Assembly: GCA_018901355.1 (NCBI GenBank) | Contig: JAHIEZ010000050.1 | Location: forward strand, 1 to 6,479 | Direction of reading: 5' to 3' | Length of the DNA stretch: 6,479 nucleotides | DNA from: Patescibacteria group bacterium | GTDB lineage: Bacteria > Patescibacteriota > Microgenomatia > UBA12405 | In this document: positions 4,981-6,479 of the stretch, piece by piece | How positions within the stretch are numbered: the first letter of the stretch is position 1 | Layout of the letters: each line of letters begins with the position of its first letter | The notes under the pieces: model-generated | Databases searched by the model: none | What the model was told of the DNA's origin: nothing | What the model saw: the letters and a program-made list of their open reading frames with translations, nothing else | Translations under genes and position numbers: made by a program

Positions 4981-6387
4981 CTAAACTGTTTTAATACTAA
5001 GACTGCTGGTTGAGCCTTTACTCATCCAATTGTTACCATGAATGACCACGATCTTATCTCCTTTGACAAAATAATTTTTTTCTCCGAGCTCGTTAAAAAT
5101 CGCTCCCCCGATATTAAATTTATCCCGCTTAAATTTTTTAAAGTAGGGGATTACTCCATAAGACAATCTCATTTGCCCCGCCACCTCCTTTTTGTCCGTC
5201 ACCGCTATAATCGGCACCTTCAGCCTATAAGCGGATAACAATTTGGCCGTTCGGCCGGAGGCGGTAAACACCACCAATCCCGCTATTTTAAACTCGTTGT
5301 TTTCATCTATAATTCTTGCCGCCACCTCAGCTAAAGTTTCGCTGGCATCTCTGGCCACCTGATCTATTTTGGCCAGTTGACTTTTTGTCTCGCAAAACTG
5401 GCAGATATTGGCCATTTCCCTCACCGCTCTCACTCCAAATTTCCCCACCGCCGTTTCTTCCGATAACATCAGTCCGTCGGCTCCGTCAAAAACGGCATTG
5501 GCCACATCCGTCGCTTCCGCTCGGCTGGGTCTTATTTTTTCTACCATCGAAGCCAACATTTCCGTGGCCACTATTACCGGCTTACTCTGTCTTCGGCATT
5601 CTTCAATAATTTTTTTCTGCCAATAGGCTAACTGTTCCAGTGGTACTTCCACTCCCAAGTCTCCTCGGGCAATCATTACTCCCTCTACCAGCGCTACAAT
5701 TGACGTCAAATTTTTCAAAGCTCTTTCATTTTCTATTTTGGCTATTACTCCACCCCCAAAGCCCAATCTTTCCAGTTGTCTTTTCAAACCTTCTATATCT
5801 TTTTTACTTCTGACAAAAGATAAGGCCACAAAATCCACCTTTTCTTTCACCGCCAGTTTTAGCCCTTCTTTATCTTTATCGCTTAGAATTTCCAGACCCA
5901 AATTTCTGCCCGGGATATTCAGACTCTTCATATTTTCTATCAAAAAGTCACTTTCTGCCATGGCTTCAATTATTTCTCCCCGTTTTTCTATCACCTGCAG
6001 TTTTAACTGCCCGTCGTCAATATACAGATCATCTCCTCTTTTTATCTGATCAATCACTTTTTTATTGGTCAGTCTAATTGTTTTTTTGCCCAAAACCAGT
6101 CTATTACTTATCAAGATCAATTCTCCCGCCTTCACCTCCAGCCCCTCACCTTTTTCTGTTTCTATTCTCAGCTCCGGTCCCTGTATATCCACTATTATTC
6201 CCACTTCTATTTTCAACTTAGCCGCTACTTTTCTTACCCGAGCCATTATTTTTTTGTGCCATTCCAAGCTGTTGTGTTTTAAATTAAAACGAAACAAGTT
6301 CCCTCCCTGCTTGATCATATTTTCTATTGTTAGTTCGTCTTCTGAAGCCGGACCCAGGGTGGCAATTATCTTAGTTCTTTTTTCCAT
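4981..6387 (-). CDS. pyk: Pyruvate kinase
   Basis: Pyruvate kinase converts phosphoenolpyruvate and ADP to pyruvate and ATP in the cytoplasm, the last ATP-yielding step of glycolysis. The 468-residue length is typical for bacteria. The barrel domain shows TKIIATLGPAS (5-15), DIQGPELR (67-74), IAKIENE (215-221) with catalytic Lys217 and metal ligand Glu219, MIARGDLGVEVP (238-249) with metal ligand Asp243, VIVATEMLASM (271-281) and DVANAVFDGADG (294-305). Domain B spans about 72-155 with YIDDG (122-126). The C-terminal regulatory-type domain is complete (VVFTASGRTAKLLSAYR, 372-388). The usual RxNFSHG is RFNLKHN (33-39): Lys37 replaces the serine that helps bind K+ in the rabbit enzyme, and Thr/Lys of DTKGPE are Ile/Gln. 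A TAA codon lies four codons upstream of the ATG at 6387, which fixes the start. It leads a probable two-gene unit with the exchanger. Confidence 0.97.
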   Translation of the reverse strand: MEKRTKIIATLGPASEDELTIENMIKQGGNLFRFNLKHNSLEWHKKIMARVRKVAAKLKIEVGIIVDIQGPELRIETEKGEGLEVKAGELILISNRLVLGKKTIRLTNKKVIDQIKRGDDLYIDDGQLKLQVIEKRGEIIEAMAESDFLIENMKSLNIPGRNLGLEILSDKDKEGLKLAVKEKVDFVALSFVRSKKDIEGLKRQLERLGFGGGVIAKIENERALKNLTSIVALVEGVMIARGDLGVEVPLEQLAYWQKKIIEECRRQSKPVIVATEMLASMVEKIRPSRAEATDVANAVFDGADGLMLSEETAVGKFGVRAVREMANICQFCETKSQLAKIDQVARDASETLAEVAARIIDENNEFKIAGLVVFTASGRTAKLLSAYRLKVPIIAVTDKKEVAGQMRLSYGVIPYFKKFKRDKFNIGGAIFNELGEKNYFVKGDKIVVIHGNNWMSKGSTSSLSIKTV

Positions 6388-6393
6388 ATCATC

Positions 6394-6399
6394 ATCTTA
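6394..6399 (-). promoter_or_regulatory. Putative -10 box (TAAGAT) for pyk
   Basis: On the minus strand TAAGAT fits TANNNT, matches TATAAT at four of six positions and ends 6 nt before the ATG at 6387. The purine-rich AAGAAGGGAG lies more than 20 nt from the ATG, too far to act as a Shine-Dalgarno sequence. Confidence 0.4.
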
Positions 6400-6429
6400 C
6401 TACAAAATACTCCCTTCTTCTTTGCAATC

Positions 6430-6461
6430 TTGACTCTGGCATACTATTATTAAACTAGCAT
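6430..6461 (+). promoter_or_regulatory. Putative promoter for a divergent gene at the right edge
   Basis: TTGACT (6430-6435) matches the -35 consensus at five of six bases. TAGCAT (6456-6461) fits TANNNT and ends 5 nt before the ATG at 6467; the spacer to TTGACT is long at 20 bp. TAAACT (6451-6456) is an alternative -10 with a 15-bp spacer. The 79-bp gap from pyk would then be a divergent promoter region. Confidence 0.4.
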
Positions 6462-6466
6462 TTATT

Positions 6467-6479
6467 ATGAAAAAAAATA
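6467..6479 (+). CDS. Probable start of a divergent gene, cut by window end
   Basis: Only ATG and three further codons (Met-Lys-Lys-Asn) plus one base are visible. The Lys-rich start is compatible with many proteins, including a signal peptide. Support comes mainly from the promoter-like sequence just upstream and from the otherwise unexplained gap after pyk. Function cannot be judged. Confidence 0.35.

Noticed and set aside
6388..6466. A tRNA, small RNA or riboswitch in the spacer upstream of pyk
   Set aside because: The 79 bp are AT-rich without a cloverleaf, long stem or known aptamer sequence; two divergent promoters explain the space.
1..6479. Stop-codon recoding (UGA as glycine) known in some Patescibacteria
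   Set aside because: TGA ends the small membrane protein at 2065-2067 and the exchanger at 4023, at sensible protein lengths, and no gene has an internal in-frame TGA.

Overview
The window reads as a compact bacterial chromosome segment with almost no untranslated space. It most likely comes from a Candidate Phyla Radiation (Patescibacteria) organism, with Microgenomates as the best guess. The reasons are the mix of genes, the recurring Val-Leu-Gly motifs flanking membrane anchors in the surface proteins, and the lack of Shine-Dalgarno sequences. A short FGMT-type palindromic repeat also sits inside a housekeeping gene. TGA is used as an ordinary stop at two genes, so a UGA-recoding lineage is unlikely. 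The taxonomic call is inference from protein style, not from a marker search.

The left third (about 1-2067, plus strand) is a cell-surface block. It holds the 3' part of a secreted protein (TasA/camelysin-like end, fibronectin type III domain, cysteine-bearing C-terminal membrane module). A membrane-anchored CAP-domain protein follows, and its stop overlaps the start of a 91-residue membrane protein. Converging on this block with a 27-bp overlap is trmD (2041-2718, minus), the tRNA m1G37 methyltransferase.

A 111-bp divergent spacer carrying an imperfect inverted repeat separates trmD from a plus-strand fusion of a DPM1-type family 2 glycosyltransferase with a GtrA-like membrane domain (2830-4014). 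It converges, with 8 bp between stops, on a minus-strand pair: pyruvate kinase (4981-6387), then a CaCA-family sodium/calcium exchanger (4023-4961). A further plus-strand gene probably begins at 6467 and is cut by the window end.

Functionally this is housekeeping (tRNA modification, the ATP-producing last step of glycolysis, ion homeostasis) beside envelope functions (surface adhesion-like protein, CAP protein, lipid-linked sugar synthesis). I see no mobile element, CRISPR array, tRNA or rRNA. No stretch over 300 bases lacks a gene; the longest gaps are 2719-2829 and 6388-6466.

The main observation is that all seven visible gene starts have a TANNNT hexamer ending exactly 5 or 6 nt before the start codon. 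That is the geometry of a -10 box driving a leaderless transcript. The next two are a palindromic repeat translated in-frame inside TrmD, and a lysine in pyruvate kinase at the position of a potassium-binding serine.
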